Shown here piece by piece: positions 1-8,891 of a stretch of 64,000 nt of DNA (position 1 is its first letter; each line of letters begins with the position of its first letter). The stretch comes from Alteromonas sp. M12 (lineage in GTDB: Bacteria; Pseudomonadota; Gammaproteobacteria; Enterobacterales; Alteromonadaceae), in contig NZ_CP144164.1 of assembly GCF_037478005.1 (NCBI RefSeq), positions 744,001 through 808,000 on the forward strand, read 5' to 3'. The notes under the pieces were generated by a model that made no database searches, was not told the DNA's origin, and saw nothing but the letters and a program-made list of their open reading frames with translations. The position numbers and the translations under genes were made by a program.

Positions 1-120
1 GAGTTCTTTAGCAAATACTATGGTCAACATTGAGGATGCACACAATAACCAGCCAAATAATTCCATCTTATTTAGATACTTTGTGATGAAGTTGGGTTTA
101 CTTTCCGGTGGAGGTGCCAT
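1..120 (-). CDS. N-terminus of a membrane protein (partial)
   Basis: The first 40 codons of a minus-strand gene lie at the window edge; the rest is outside. The reading frame opens with ATG at 118-120 (MAPPPESKPNF) and runs into a hydrophobic stretch (LFGWLLCASSMLTIVFA) that looks like a first membrane helix. A second possible ATG lies 19 codons further in. It is transcribed in the same direction as the diguanylate cyclase that follows it. The function cannot be told from this fragment. Confidence 0.5.
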   Translation of the reverse strand, partial: MAPPPESKPNFITKYLNKMELFGWLLCASSMLTIVFAKEL

Positions 121-273
121 GAAATTATCTTTATTAATCGTAAATGAGAAGATGTGACATTTTGATCTTATTGAGTGCCATGTGCAATAACTAAAGGTTA
201 ATTAGATGAGGTAAACGAGTGGGAGAAAAATCTATTTCAAAATATCCCACAAACTAATCTCAATCGATTGTTT

Positions 274-1260
274 TTATGCGACACAGCAATTATTTCGGCC
301 CAAATCCTTTGCTTGGTACATCGCCCGATCAGCACGACCCAACCATTCAAAAGCAGTTTCGTGGGGCTCGTATTTGGCTGTGCCTACTGAAATTGTAATA
401 TTGTGTTTAGCTAACCAACCTTCATTTTCAATAGCAAAGCGAAACTGTTCCGCTAGTTTGATTGCATCTTTGAGAGGGGTGTTTTCGGCAATAATCACAA
501 ACTCTTCGCCACCAAACCGATACAGTTTATCAGTAGAGCGAATGCGCTTTTCTATGGTTTCCACAAATGCCTTTAAAATATCATCGCCTTTAGCATGACC
601 ATAAGCATCATTGACCTTTTTGAAGTTATCTAGATCCATCAATATAAGGGAAACAGGTAAGCTTTGTTCTCTTCTTTGAAACGCAATCACATCTAATAAT
701 TTTTCTTCCATTGCTCGTCTATTGCCGGCTCCGGTTAACGGATCGCTAGTGGCCAGCTCGGTCAATTGTTGTTGCTGTTTGCGCATGCGATCTGCAAATG
801 CATAACTAAATAGTAAAGTCGCTATTGCTGTTACGTAGAACTCTAAAGCCAAAAATACAGTGAGTTGTTCGCGCAGCACATATCCGATAGAGAGTAAAAT
901 CACCAAGCTGTATATCGCAGCCATGTTTGCAGGTAATAAGAAAAATATGGCGGTCAATGCTGGAAAAATCCACATCAATTGACTTATACCTTTGAGCAAT
1001 ATAGTTACAAACACAACAAACATGGCAACAAAAGCTAGTATGCGGCCAGGTATCAGGGTCTGATGAGTTCGGTAAACATAAACAAAAAGAGAACCTATTG
1101 CGAATACCGCAAATAGATCTAAGCAAGCGACAGCCCAATCTTGTTCCATGATTCGATAGATAGCAAAAGGCAATACGCCGATCGTACTTGCGCCGCTGAG
1201 AGTAAGGATAATGCTTTCTTCAGCACTACGCTTTTTTATGGGGGCAGAATGAGTAATCAT
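274..1260 (-). CDS. Membrane-bound diguanylate cyclase (GGDEF domain)
   Basis: Predicted to make cyclic di-GMP from two GTP. Residues 17-160 form about six hydrophobic helices, a membrane sensor region of unknown ligand. A short coiled-coil linker (KQQQQLTELA, near 161) leads into a GGDEF domain. The active-site loop reads GGEEF at 250-254, so the enzyme should be catalytically competent. RSTD at 241-244 sits five residues before it, which is the position of the inhibitory I-site, so product feedback is likely. DPLTGAGNRRA near 173 is the usual start of the domain. No EAL domain is present. A GGAGGA ribosome site lies about ten bases before the start. Confidence 0.93.
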   Translation of the reverse strand: MITHSAPIKKRSAEESIILTLSGASTIGVLPFAIYRIMEQDWAVACLDLFAVFAIGSLFVYVYRTHQTLIPGRILAFVAMFVVFVTILLKGISQLMWIFPALTAIFFLLPANMAAIYSLVILLSIGYVLREQLTVFLALEFYVTAIATLLFSYAFADRMRKQQQQLTELATSDPLTGAGNRRAMEEKLLDVIAFQRREQSLPVSLILMDLDNFKKVNDAYGHAKGDDILKAFVETIEKRIRSTDKLYRFGGEEFVIIAENTPLKDAIKLAEQFRFAIENEGWLAKHNITISVGTAKYEPHETAFEWLGRADRAMYQAKDLGRNNCCVA

Positions 1261-1422
1261 AATTTCTGCATCCTCCGTGATGCTTAAACCACTTAATAAT
1301 TCTCTGTATAGGTTTAATACAGCATATCAAAGTATAAGGACGCCACTTATGATTATTTACACTAATATAGTCATCTTTAATAACCATAGTCAGTTGTAAT
1401 TTTACCGGAAACAATTGAGTTA

Positions 1423-2358
1423 TTAGTAGCCTTTTTCCCAATCGATTAAATTTATTAGTTTTTCGTTTCGATTAAATAAGCGCAAATTTTGCAGAAAGAT
1501 TTTAGATATTTCGTCTGGTTTAGAAATCGCCGCAGTATGCTGGGTGATATAGAGGTTGTCTAAACCCCAAAACGGATGATCTTCAGCTAATGGTTCTTTA
1601 ATAAAAACGTCTAAAACCGCGGCCTGTAATTGATTATGTGAAAGAGCATGAAGCAGCGCATTCTCATCAATAACTTGGCCTCTACCTGCGTTTATTAATA
1701 TGCATTGGTGGTTTAATAATGACAGAACCCCTTTGTCTATTAACTTTTCAGTTTTATCTGTATGTGGCAATAGTACAACGAGGTAGTCTAATGAATGGGC
1801 AAATTCTTGAAGCTGATTAAGTTGATAAAACTCATCTACAAAATCCAATTGTCGTATGTTTTGTGCAATACCTATGACGTGCATTCCAAAGTGTTTAGCA
1901 GTTTTCGCTATTTCTGTACCGATTGAACCCATACCCAGAATACCAATGGTTTTTCCCTGTAAAGGAGCGCAAAGGGGTTGCGTCCAATTTCGATTTGTCT
2001 GCAAGTCTTTAAAAGTTTGAATTCTTCTTGCGAAATACAGCAAATAACTGAACACATATTCACGCATTTGCGGCCCAAAAATATCTTTTACACCAGTCAA
2101 TTTAAAATCGTGGGGAGCCGAATCAAAAAACGGTTTTATGCCTGCCCAAGTCGATTGAATCCACTTCACATTTGGGCAATGGGGTAAAACATCAATACAC
2201 AGATTAGGCTCGCCTAGCACTACATCAATAGTGTGAGCGTCGGAAATTAAGGCCGGATCTTTGGGGCAAATTTGAATACTGAGATCAGCTATTTTAGCCC
2301 GTTCAATATGCTCTACATAGTCAATTGCATCTTTGCTACTAATCAATAAATTAATCAT
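1423..2358 (-). CDS. D-2-hydroxyacid dehydrogenase (GhrA-like)
   Basis: Predicted NAD(P)H-dependent reductase of 2-oxoacids such as glyoxylate or hydroxypyruvate. The Rossmann motif is GILGMGSIG, near residue 138. The family catalytic residues appear in order: Arg in NAGRGQVIDE, Glu in FIKEPL and His in TQHTAAIS. At 311 residues it matches the length of GhrA-type enzymes. It is divergent from the PLP enzyme at 2513, with about 150 bases between the start codons, so the two may share control; a link through 2-oxoacid products of a PLP lyase is only an inference. The substrate is not certain. Confidence 0.88.
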   Translation of the reverse strand: MINLLISSKDAIDYVEHIERAKIADLSIQICPKDPALISDAHTIDVVLGEPNLCIDVLPHCPNVKWIQSTWAGIKPFFDSAPHDFKLTGVKDIFGPQMREYVFSYLLYFARRIQTFKDLQTNRNWTQPLCAPLQGKTIGILGMGSIGTEIAKTAKHFGMHVIGIAQNIRQLDFVDEFYQLNQLQEFAHSLDYLVVLLPHTDKTEKLIDKGVLSLLNHQCILINAGRGQVIDENALLHALSHNQLQAAVLDVFIKEPLAEDHPFWGLDNLYITQHTAAISKPDEISKIFLQNLRLFNRNEKLINLIDWEKGY

Positions 2359-2512
2359 TTAGTTCTCTCATAGTAAACTTAACTTTCCTATTTTTGCCGA
2401 ATTTATCAAAATTATATTCGTAACATTGTTTAAATTTGCTTATTTAATTGCTTAATATTGTTTTTAACAAAATATTATACATTTTAGTAACAACTGAATG
2501 CAGAGTAACCTT

Positions 2513-4315
2513 ATGGAAAATGAGCAACAAGTAAACCAAGCTAAATTACTTTCTCCAAGACGTAATACTACAGAGGCTGTTAGTATTGATGAACTTGCAC
2601 AAGAGCAGTTGGCACATTTCGGAATTGAGCCTCACTCTGAGTATGGTAAAGCATTGTTTGCTACAGCCAAACATCTTTACTTAGCCCAACTTGATGTTAA
2701 TAGACTTTGGACAATAACCAATGAGACTTTGGATGGTTTAAGCAAAGAAAACAAGTTGGCTTATTTTAATGCGAAGAAGTTTCTTTCATTCCAAATTGCG
2801 AAAATACTCGACACTCTGCAGAATCCTTTTAGGGCAACTTATCAGAGCATGACTCAACAATCTGGCTCACAGGTGTCTAAAAGTCACTACCCATTGTTTG
2901 ACAATATTCCAGCATTATTTTCTGCTACACCAGTGATCGTGCGCACTGCAACTTACGTTTACGCGTGCACTGAATGGGTCGATGATGCTTTTCACGGTAA
3001 AGAATTTACTCACCAAATATACTCAAGATTACTCAATCCTACCAATATCTCTTTAGCTAATGCGATTGTTGATTTAGAAGCAGGCCCTTATTCAGCTGAT
3101 TACTTGGCATGGAATTTCAACTCTGGCATGGCTGCGATTGACGCTTTACTTTCAAATGTACTTTCCCACTCGGATATATTAATTGTTTCGCGCAATGTAT
3201 ATGGCGGTGTTTACCAGCTTTTACACGACTATTTTGCCCGTGAAAATAGAATGAATATTCAGTTAGAGTGGTTTGATGGTTACAGTGCAGAAGAGTTTTC
3301 TGATTTTATTAAGCAGGTTAAAAGCAAACATAAAATTAGCTTAAAAACACAAAACCTACATGTGTATTTGGAATCACCATGTAACCCTCATGGTTACGTA
3401 TTGGATGTGGCAGGCATCTGCGAAATTGCCCATAGAGAAAATCATTTAGTAATGCTAGATGCAACCTTGGCTACGCCCATTTTACATCAGCCATTGCAGC
3501 AAAAAGATAAATCTAAAAGACCAGATTATGTAGTACACAGTTATACCAAAGACATATGTGGAACGGGAGCAACTACAGCAGGTGTAGTTATCGGCGAAGG
3601 ATTTCGAATGTTTCAACCTAAGGGAAGCTGTGTCAATGGTGTTGATTGGTCGCGTACAATGTTTTGGGATGTATATTACATTAAAGGGGCTTTTCTTGAT
3701 TCGGAAAAAGCTTTTGATGTCTTAAGTGGTATGAAAACACTTGAGCAACGAATAATGAATAAGGTGATAAATACCCAAGTATTTAGTCGATTCTTAGAGG
3801 CCCATCCTTTATTTAATGTAAATAGTCACGCATTACCAAACCACCCCAATGCTGAATTACGAAAGAACCAAATGCGGCATGGTTGGCCCTGTGCATTATT
3901 CACCATCGATCTTGAAAAGGCGGGGTTAACCCGAGAGGCATTTGTTCGCTTCTTTGACGCATTGGAACCGGCTTTTAGTCATCAGGTAAGTATTGGACAA
4001 AATAATACGATTATCTTATGTCCAGCTTTAACCTCACACTCTGAGCTATCAACTGCAGAACAACAAAAAGGTGGGATTCACCCTACTACCATGCGTATTG
4101 CAATGGGAACCGATAACGTTAAACAGTTAATGGCTCATTTAATCAATAGCGCAAAATTGCATATTGATCCCTGTATTGCGAATTTTAGCCAGCAATTTAT
4201 GAGCCTAGAAGAAATTGATAAATTGTATATGGAAATATGTATGCAAGTTTGTCAGCAACATTATGGTTCAGGACCTAAAATGCATGGATTAGTACATCAA
4301 GAAATGGCCAAATAA
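2513..4315 (+). CDS. Long PLP-dependent enzyme of the Cys/Met metabolism family
   Basis: A 600-residue protein whose middle and C-terminal parts resemble the cystathionine gamma-synthase / methionine gamma-lyase family. GMAAIDALL and VYGGVYQLL match the cofactor-phosphate region, DATLATPIL matches the family DNTFATP segment, and the lysine of SYTKD (Lys346) is the expected Schiff-base residue. Normal members have about 380-430 residues. Here about 130-150 extra N-terminal residues come before the catalytic fold, with no signal peptide. The ATG at 2513 was chosen over 2498 because GAG in AGAGTAACC lies at a usable distance. It is convergent with the Lrp-type regulator. The exact reaction (lyase or synthase, and substrate) cannot be assigned. 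Confidence 0.8.
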   Translation: MENEQQVNQAKLLSPRRNTTEAVSIDELAQEQLAHFGIEPHSEYGKALFATAKHLYLAQLDVNRLWTITNETLDGLSKENKLAYFNAKKFLSFQIAKILDTLQNPFRATYQSMTQQSGSQVSKSHYPLFDNIPALFSATPVIVRTATYVYACTEWVDDAFHGKEFTHQIYSRLLNPTNISLANAIVDLEAGPYSADYLAWNFNSGMAAIDALLSNVLSHSDILIVSRNVYGGVYQLLHDYFARENRMNIQLEWFDGYSAEEFSDFIKQVKSKHKISLKTQNLHVYLESPCNPHGYVLDVAGICEIAHRENHLVMLDATLATPILHQPLQQKDKSKRPDYVVHSYTKDICGTGATTAGVVIGEGFRMFQPKGSCVNGVDWSRTMFWDVYYIKGAFLDSEKAFDVLSGMKTLEQRIMNKVINTQVFSRFLEAHPLFNVNSHALPNHPNAELRKNQMRHGWPCALFTIDLEKAGLTREAFVRFFDALEPAFSHQVSIGQNNTIILCPALTSHSELSTAEQQKGGIHPTTMRIAMGTDNVKQLMAHLINSAKLHIDPCIANFSQQFMSLEEIDKLYMEICMQVCQQHYGSGPKMHGLVHQEMAK

Positions 4316-4376
4316 GCATACACTAAGGTGAGTTTTAAAGCGCAAATAGTAACCCTATAAACGGCGTTACTTTTCG

Positions 4377-4853
4377 CTATTTGAAGTTAGGTAGGGTGTG
4401 GCTTATTTGATGCTCGTATACCAGCGCAGTTTCCACATGGCTAACTTCTTTTCGGGCAGTAATTGCATTGAACACAAAGTCTCTGAGATGAATGGAATCA
4501 GTTACCGCCACATGTACAAAAAAGTCATTTTCACCGCCCATATGAAATATATTTAACACTTCGGCCATTGGTAATAGTGATGTTTGAAAGTTGTCTACTG
4601 TTGCGCGATTGTGATCCTTTAAGCGTACCGAAATCATTGCTTGAATATGCCCTCCTAGGGCGTTCAAGTTAACTTGCATACTCAAGTTTTCGATAATGCC
4701 ATCAGACTGTAATTTTTTAACTCTTTCCAGACTTGAAGAAGGCGCTAACTTAACTTTCGCGGCGATGCCCTTATTACTTAAACTGGGATCTGCATACATG
4801 GTTGCTAAGATCTCTAAGTCTATTTTATCTAGCGCTCGTTGTGGATTTTTCAC
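4377..4853 (-). CDS. Lrp/AsnC-family transcriptional regulator
   Basis: A 158-residue protein of the size and layout of Lrp/AsnC regulators. An N-terminal winged helix-turn-helix (DKIDLEILATMYADPSLSNK, then APSSSLERVKKL) is followed by a RAM ligand-binding domain (from about residue 65, with HMGGENDFFVHVAV). Such proteins bind amino acids and control nearby metabolic genes. It ends about 60 bases from the end of the convergent PLP enzyme, which is a plausible but unproven target. The ligand is unknown. Confidence 0.92.
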   Translation of the reverse strand: MKNPQRALDKIDLEILATMYADPSLSNKGIAAKVKLAPSSSLERVKKLQSDGIIENLSMQVNLNALGGHIQAMISVRLKDHNRATVDNFQTSLLPMAEVLNIFHMGGENDFFVHVAVTDSIHLRDFVFNAITARKEVSHVETALVYEHQISHTLPNFK

Positions 4854-4900
4854 GTTATAATTTCAATTTAGTTAAGGGTTTTTTATGCATTTTTACTAAC

Positions 4901-6013
4901 CTAATGGGCGGGAAAATAAGCGCCTAACACCGCTGGACGACTAGCACCGGTTACTGAAGGTAAATTCCCTGGCATGTCAAGATTAAATGCATAGGCTAAC
5001 CAAGCAAACGCAATCGCTTCTACGCTGTCGGGGGAAACCCCAAGGTCATCGGTTGTACGCAAGTCGCACTCAACAAGTTCGTTTTCTAAACATTCCATCA
5101 AAAAATCATTGCTCGCACCACCACCACAGACAAAAACTTCTTCAACACCCTCAAGTTGGTTGATTTGTTGTGCTATTGAGCATGCGGTCAACATGGCAAG
5201 TGTGGTTTGCACACATTCTTTGGAAACGCTTTTGGGATAATCCGCAAGGTGTTGCTCTAACCAAGCTAAATGGAATAATTCCCTGCCAGTGCTTTTGGGT
5301 GCCGGTAAAGTGAAAAAAGGTTCATTAAGTAGCTTCTTTAAAAGTTGCGCGTCGTGACTTCCTTTGGCCGCCCAAGCGCCATTTGCATCGTAAGGTAGAC
5401 TGAGATGTTTTTGACACCAAGCATCCATTAGTGTGTTTCCTGGACCGGTATCAAAACCTAAGACTGATTGTTGTGCATCACTAGGAATATGAGTGATATT
5501 AGCAATACCACCAATATTTAGGATCACTCTTGAATGATGTGAGTGACGGAATATCGCTTGGTGAAATGCCGGTGTTAATGGAGCTCCTTGGCCGCCTAAG
5601 GCGATGTCTTTGCGCCTAAAATCTGCAATTACATCAATACCCGTCAATACTGCTATGGTATTCGGATCGCCAATTTGTAGGGTAAATCCATTGTTGCCAC
5701 ATGGGTGGTGTCGAATTGTTTGTCCGTGGGAACCAATTGCGGCGATTTTGGATGCTGATATTTCATTCTTCAATAGAATGTCATTAACAGCATGGGCGAA
5801 GACCTCAGCAACTTCGCGATCAGCATGTCCCATAGCCACTAACTCATTGCCCGAGGAAGCGCACAATGAATTCAAAGTGCGCACTAATGCAGGAGGATAG
5901 TCATAGGTTTTACAATCTATGATAGAGGGTTTAATTTTCGAAAAATCTACAATCGCTACATCAACACCATCCATACTGGTGCCAGACATCAAGCCTACAT
6001 AAAGGTTTGACAT
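4901..6013 (-). CDS. anmK: Anhydro-N-acetylmuramic acid kinase
   Basis: Phosphorylates and opens 1,6-anhydro-MurNAc to MurNAc-6-phosphate during cell-wall recycling in the cytoplasm. The N-terminal GLMSGTSMDGVD (residues 7-18) is the family signature. GSHGQTIRH, LNIGGIANIT and GFDTGPGNTLMDAW are the expected ATP and sugar-binding segments, and 370 residues is the normal length. It starts 14 bases after the M23 peptidase stop, so the two are probably co-transcribed: one cuts wall material and the other recycles it. Confidence 0.97.
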   Translation of the reverse strand: MSNLYVGLMSGTSMDGVDVAIVDFSKIKPSIIDCKTYDYPPALVRTLNSLCASSGNELVAMGHADREVAEVFAHAVNDILLKNEISASKIAAIGSHGQTIRHHPCGNNGFTLQIGDPNTIAVLTGIDVIADFRRKDIALGGQGAPLTPAFHQAIFRHSHHSRVILNIGGIANITHIPSDAQQSVLGFDTGPGNTLMDAWCQKHLSLPYDANGAWAAKGSHDAQLLKKLLNEPFFTLPAPKSTGRELFHLAWLEQHLADYPKSVSKECVQTTLAMLTACSIAQQINQLEGVEEVFVCGGGASNDFLMECLENELVECDLRTTDDLGVSPDSVEAIAFAWLAYAFNLDMPGNLPSVTGASRPAVLGAYFPAH

Positions 6014-6026
6014 AATGCTCCTAATG

Positions 6027-7322
6027 CTAACGGTTCATTGCAAGCATAATTCGTTTTGTATTGTTAAGTTGATTCACTCGTTGTTCTGCAATTTTTGCAA
6101 ATAGAGGTGCTTCAGATTTTGCTATCGGCTGAGCTTTAGGCAAAGTCACTGTACGTGGGTTTCTATGAACTCCGTCGACTAAAAATTCATAATGCAAATG
6201 CGGACCTGAGGCTAATCCTGTTGAACCTACATAACCAATAACCTGTCCTTGTTTAACAGTTTGGCCATTTTTCACAGCTCGTTTAGAAAAATGTAAGTAT
6301 TTAGTCACATATTTTTCGCCGTGCTGGATAAACACATGGTTGCCGTTGTATTTATCATAGGTTGATCGAATAACTTTACCATCACCCGCTGCAATGACTG
6401 GCGTTCCCGTGTTTGCTGCGTAATCAACGCCTCTATGGGCCTTCCAGCGTTTTTGAACTGGATGAAAACGTCTTTTCTTAAAGCTTGAACTGATGTATTT
6501 GAAGTTCACTGGAGCACGCAAAAAGCTCTTGCGCATGCTGCGTCCTTCCGGTGTGTAATAATTGCCGTCATCATATAGTATTGCGGTAAATGATTGACCT
6601 TGATTAATAAACTCAGCTGCAACTATTTTACCACTTTCAACAAATTCACCGTCGATAAAGTGTTCTTCAAATACCACATTAAAACTATCACCTTCACGCA
6701 ATCCCAACGCGAAATCGATATCCCAACCAAAAATGCCAGCTAAGCTCATAATGTGCTTTTCTGATAAATTAGCTTTTACGGCAGCATTCCAGAAATTATT
6801 TTCTATTTCGCCTTGGGCGTAGTTGAAACGAGTATCCAACTGTTTAGTTTCGATATTACTTGCAAAACTATTCTGTTCTTGACGTTTGATATATAAGGTT
6901 TGAGTTGAAGATAGCTCATAACTTAACGATTCAAGTTTTCCTTGCTCATCAATTAGTAATTGTAAGCTTTGACCAGGTCGAATTTTGAGTAATTTTTTTG
7001 CGTCATCGCCGGCATTACTAACATAGTAGGTTTCCTGCGGAGTAAGCTTGGCGCGCTTAAATATCTTGGCTAAGTTATCACCTTTAGCAACAGTGAAAGA
7101 TTGCCACTGCAAAGGTTCTTCATCCAAAGCTTCTGTTAACTGTTGTTGAGAGTTGATAGTAAGCGGTACTTCGTACCTTTTGCCAACTTCTAATATTTGA
7201 CTGTTTTTGGATGCTTTAGCGGATTCAGTCGGGATGAACAACAAGAGTAAGAAAAATAACGCAAAGCCAGATAATAAGGCTTTGTGTTTGGTTGGTAAGC
7301 GTTTTAAAGTTCTTTGTACCAC
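6027..7322 (-). CDS. Membrane-anchored M23 peptidoglycan endopeptidase (MepM-like)
   Basis: Predicted zinc metallopeptidase that cuts peptide cross-links in peptidoglycan on the periplasmic side. One N-terminal membrane helix (LLSGFALFFLLLLFIP) is followed by an OapA/LysM-like part (FTVAKGDNLAKIFKRA, near 78). The C-terminal M23 domain keeps the metal ligands His296 and Asp300 (HRGVD) and the HLH motif at 375-377. The 431-residue length fits YebA/MepM proteins. It is the first gene of an operon with anmK and is divergent from tyrS, a common gammaproteobacterial arrangement. Confidence 0.94.
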   Translation of the reverse strand: MVQRTLKRLPTKHKALLSGFALFFLLLLFIPTESAKASKNSQILEVGKRYEVPLTINSQQQLTEALDEEPLQWQSFTVAKGDNLAKIFKRAKLTPQETYYVSNAGDDAKKLLKIRPGQSLQLLIDEQGKLESLSYELSSTQTLYIKRQEQNSFASNIETKQLDTRFNYAQGEIENNFWNAAVKANLSEKHIMSLAGIFGWDIDFALGLREGDSFNVVFEEHFIDGEFVESGKIVAAEFINQGQSFTAILYDDGNYYTPEGRSMRKSFLRAPVNFKYISSSFKKRRFHPVQKRWKAHRGVDYAANTGTPVIAAGDGKVIRSTYDKYNGNHVFIQHGEKYVTKYLHFSKRAVKNGQTVKQGQVIGYVGSTGLASGPHLHYEFLVDGVHRNPRTVTLPKAQPIAKSEAPLFAKIAEQRVNQLNNTKRIMLAMNR

Positions 7323-7534
7323 TGTAACGAAAATCTCTGAATTAGTTAGCTAAGTTGAGAATATAACGATTTAAGTTAATTTTCTAGTTTCAGGTTAAAT
7401 AATAACCAGTTAAGTGAGCATGTTACAGGATACATGATTATATAAAAATATACAGAATTCCTTTCACAATCGACTCTGCATGGGTAAAATGCGCGGCTGA
7501 TAAAAAACTAATGTGTGAAAATTGAGGTAGCAAA

Positions 7535-8734
7535 ATGACAAATTGGCAGGACGCAATTCGTGAGATTAAGCGCGGCGCGGACGAAATTTTGATCGAAGAA
7601 GAACTCATTGCCAAGTTAAAAGAGGGTAAACCTTTAAAAATCAAAGCTGGCTTTGATCCCACAGCACCGGATTTGCACCTAGGGCACACAGTATTACTTA
7701 ACAAACTGCGCACTTTTCAGTCTCTTGGACACGAAATCATATTTTTGATTGGTGACTTTACAGGCATGATTGGAGACCCTACGGGAAAAAATGTAACCAG
7801 AAAACCGTTGAGCCGTGAAGATATTATTGCGAACGCCGAAACCTATAAAGAGCAAGTCTTTAAAATTCTTGATCCTGAAAAGACTAAGGTTCGCTTTAAT
7901 TCAGAGTGGATGGATAATCTTGGCGCAGCAGGTTTGATCAAACTAGCCGCTAGACAAACCGTAGCTCGTATGTTGGAAAGAGACGATTTTAAAAAGCGTT
8001 ATAATAATGGCCAAGCTATCGCAATCCATGAATTTCTATATCCATTGGTTCAAGGTTGGGACTCAGTGGCGTTGGAAGCGGATGTGGAACTAGGTGGTAC
8101 AGATCAACGATTTAATTTGTTGATGGGGCGGGAACTACAAAAAGCCGAAGGTCAGTCACAACAAACTGTGCTGATGATGCCGCTTTTAGAAGGTCTCGAT
8201 GGTGTTCAGAAAATGTCTAAGTCTTTGGGGAATTACATTGGTATAACCGATGCACCGAATGAAATGTTCGGTAAGATAATGTCTATTTCTGATGAACTGA
8301 TGTGGCGCTATTTTGATTTACTTAGCTTCAGACCGATCGAGGAAATAACGCAACTTAAACAAACAGTGGAAAGTGGCGCAAATCCTCGAGATATTAAAAT
8401 TGAATTAGCAAAAGAAATTATTGCGCGTTTTCATTCAGAGCAAGCTGCTGAAGGAGCTCATCAGGATTTCATCCAGCGTTTCCAAAAAAATGCGATTCCC
8501 GATGATATTCCTGAAATTGAAGTGGTTCCAGAAGGTGAAGGAATGCCTATTGCTAATCTATTAAAAGAAGCAAACTTGGTTGGCTCAACTTCAGAAGCTA
8601 TGCGCATGATAAAACAAGGCGCGGTAAAAATAGACGGTGAAAAGGTCGAGGATACACGTTTGTTAATCGCCAATAGTAGCGAAGCGGTTTATCAAGTTGG
8701 TAAACGTAAATTTGCAAAGATAAAACTAGGCTAA
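7535..8734 (+). CDS. tyrS: Tyrosine-tRNA ligase
   Basis: Charges tRNA-Tyr with tyrosine in the cytoplasm. It is a class I synthetase: HLGH near residue 48 is the HIGH motif and KMSKS lies near residue 229. The C-terminal S4-type RNA-binding domain ([16 protein letters not shown]) is present. The start fits a GAGGT ribosome site about eight bases upstream. At 399 residues it resembles the shorter H. influenzae-type TyrS. A strong hairpin with a T-run follows at 8769-8807. Confidence 0.98.
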   Translation: MTNWQDAIREIKRGADEILIEEELIAKLKEGKPLKIKAGFDPTAPDLHLGHTVLLNKLRTFQSLGHEIIFLIGDFTGMIGDPTGKNVTRKPLSREDIIANAETYKEQVFKILDPEKTKVRFNSEWMDNLGAAGLIKLAARQTVARMLERDDFKKRYNNGQAIAIHEFLYPLVQGWDSVALEADVELGGTDQRFNLLMGRELQKAEGQSQQTVLMMPLLEGLDGVQKMSKSLGNYIGITDAPNEMFGKIMSISDELMWRYFDLLSFRPIEEITQLKQTVESGANPRDIKIELAKEIIARFHSEQAAEGAHQDFIQRFQKNAIPDDIPEIEVVPEGEGMPIANLLKEANLVGSTSEAMRMIKQGAVKIDGEKVEDTRLLIANSSEAVYQVGKRKFAKIKLG

Positions 8735-8768
8735 TCCTTGTCAAGTTTAACAACTATGCTAGGTTTCG

Positions 8769-8807
8769 AATAATGCGCATACAGCAATGTTTGCGCATTA
8801 TTTTTTT
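8769..8807 (+). terminator. Rho-independent terminator of tyrS
   Basis: An 11-base perfect stem (AATAATGCGCA / TGCGCATTATT) with a 12-base loop ends in a run of T, 35 bases after the tyrS stop. Confidence 0.85.
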
Positions 8808-8860
8808 AGAGACAACAGCATATTTGAAAGGCGAGGGTTGCCTTGCAATAAATTGGCGAT

Positions 8861-8884
8861 GTGACAAGGCGAACGCCTTATCAC
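8861..8884. repeat. Inverted repeat between tyrS and the FAD oxidase
   Basis: GTGA-c-AAGGCG and CGCCTT-a-TCAC face each other around two bases just after the stop of the minus-strand FAD oxidase gene. No T-run follows on either strand, so it is a weak candidate terminator or a 3' stability hairpin. Confidence 0.4.
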
Positions 8885-8891
8885 TAGGGGG

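Noticed and set aside
4343..4382. A hairpin between the PLP enzyme and the Lrp-type gene
   Set aside because: The arms (CAAATAG-TAAC and GTTA-CTATTTG) are interrupted and one lies partly in the Lrp stop region; too weak to call a terminator.
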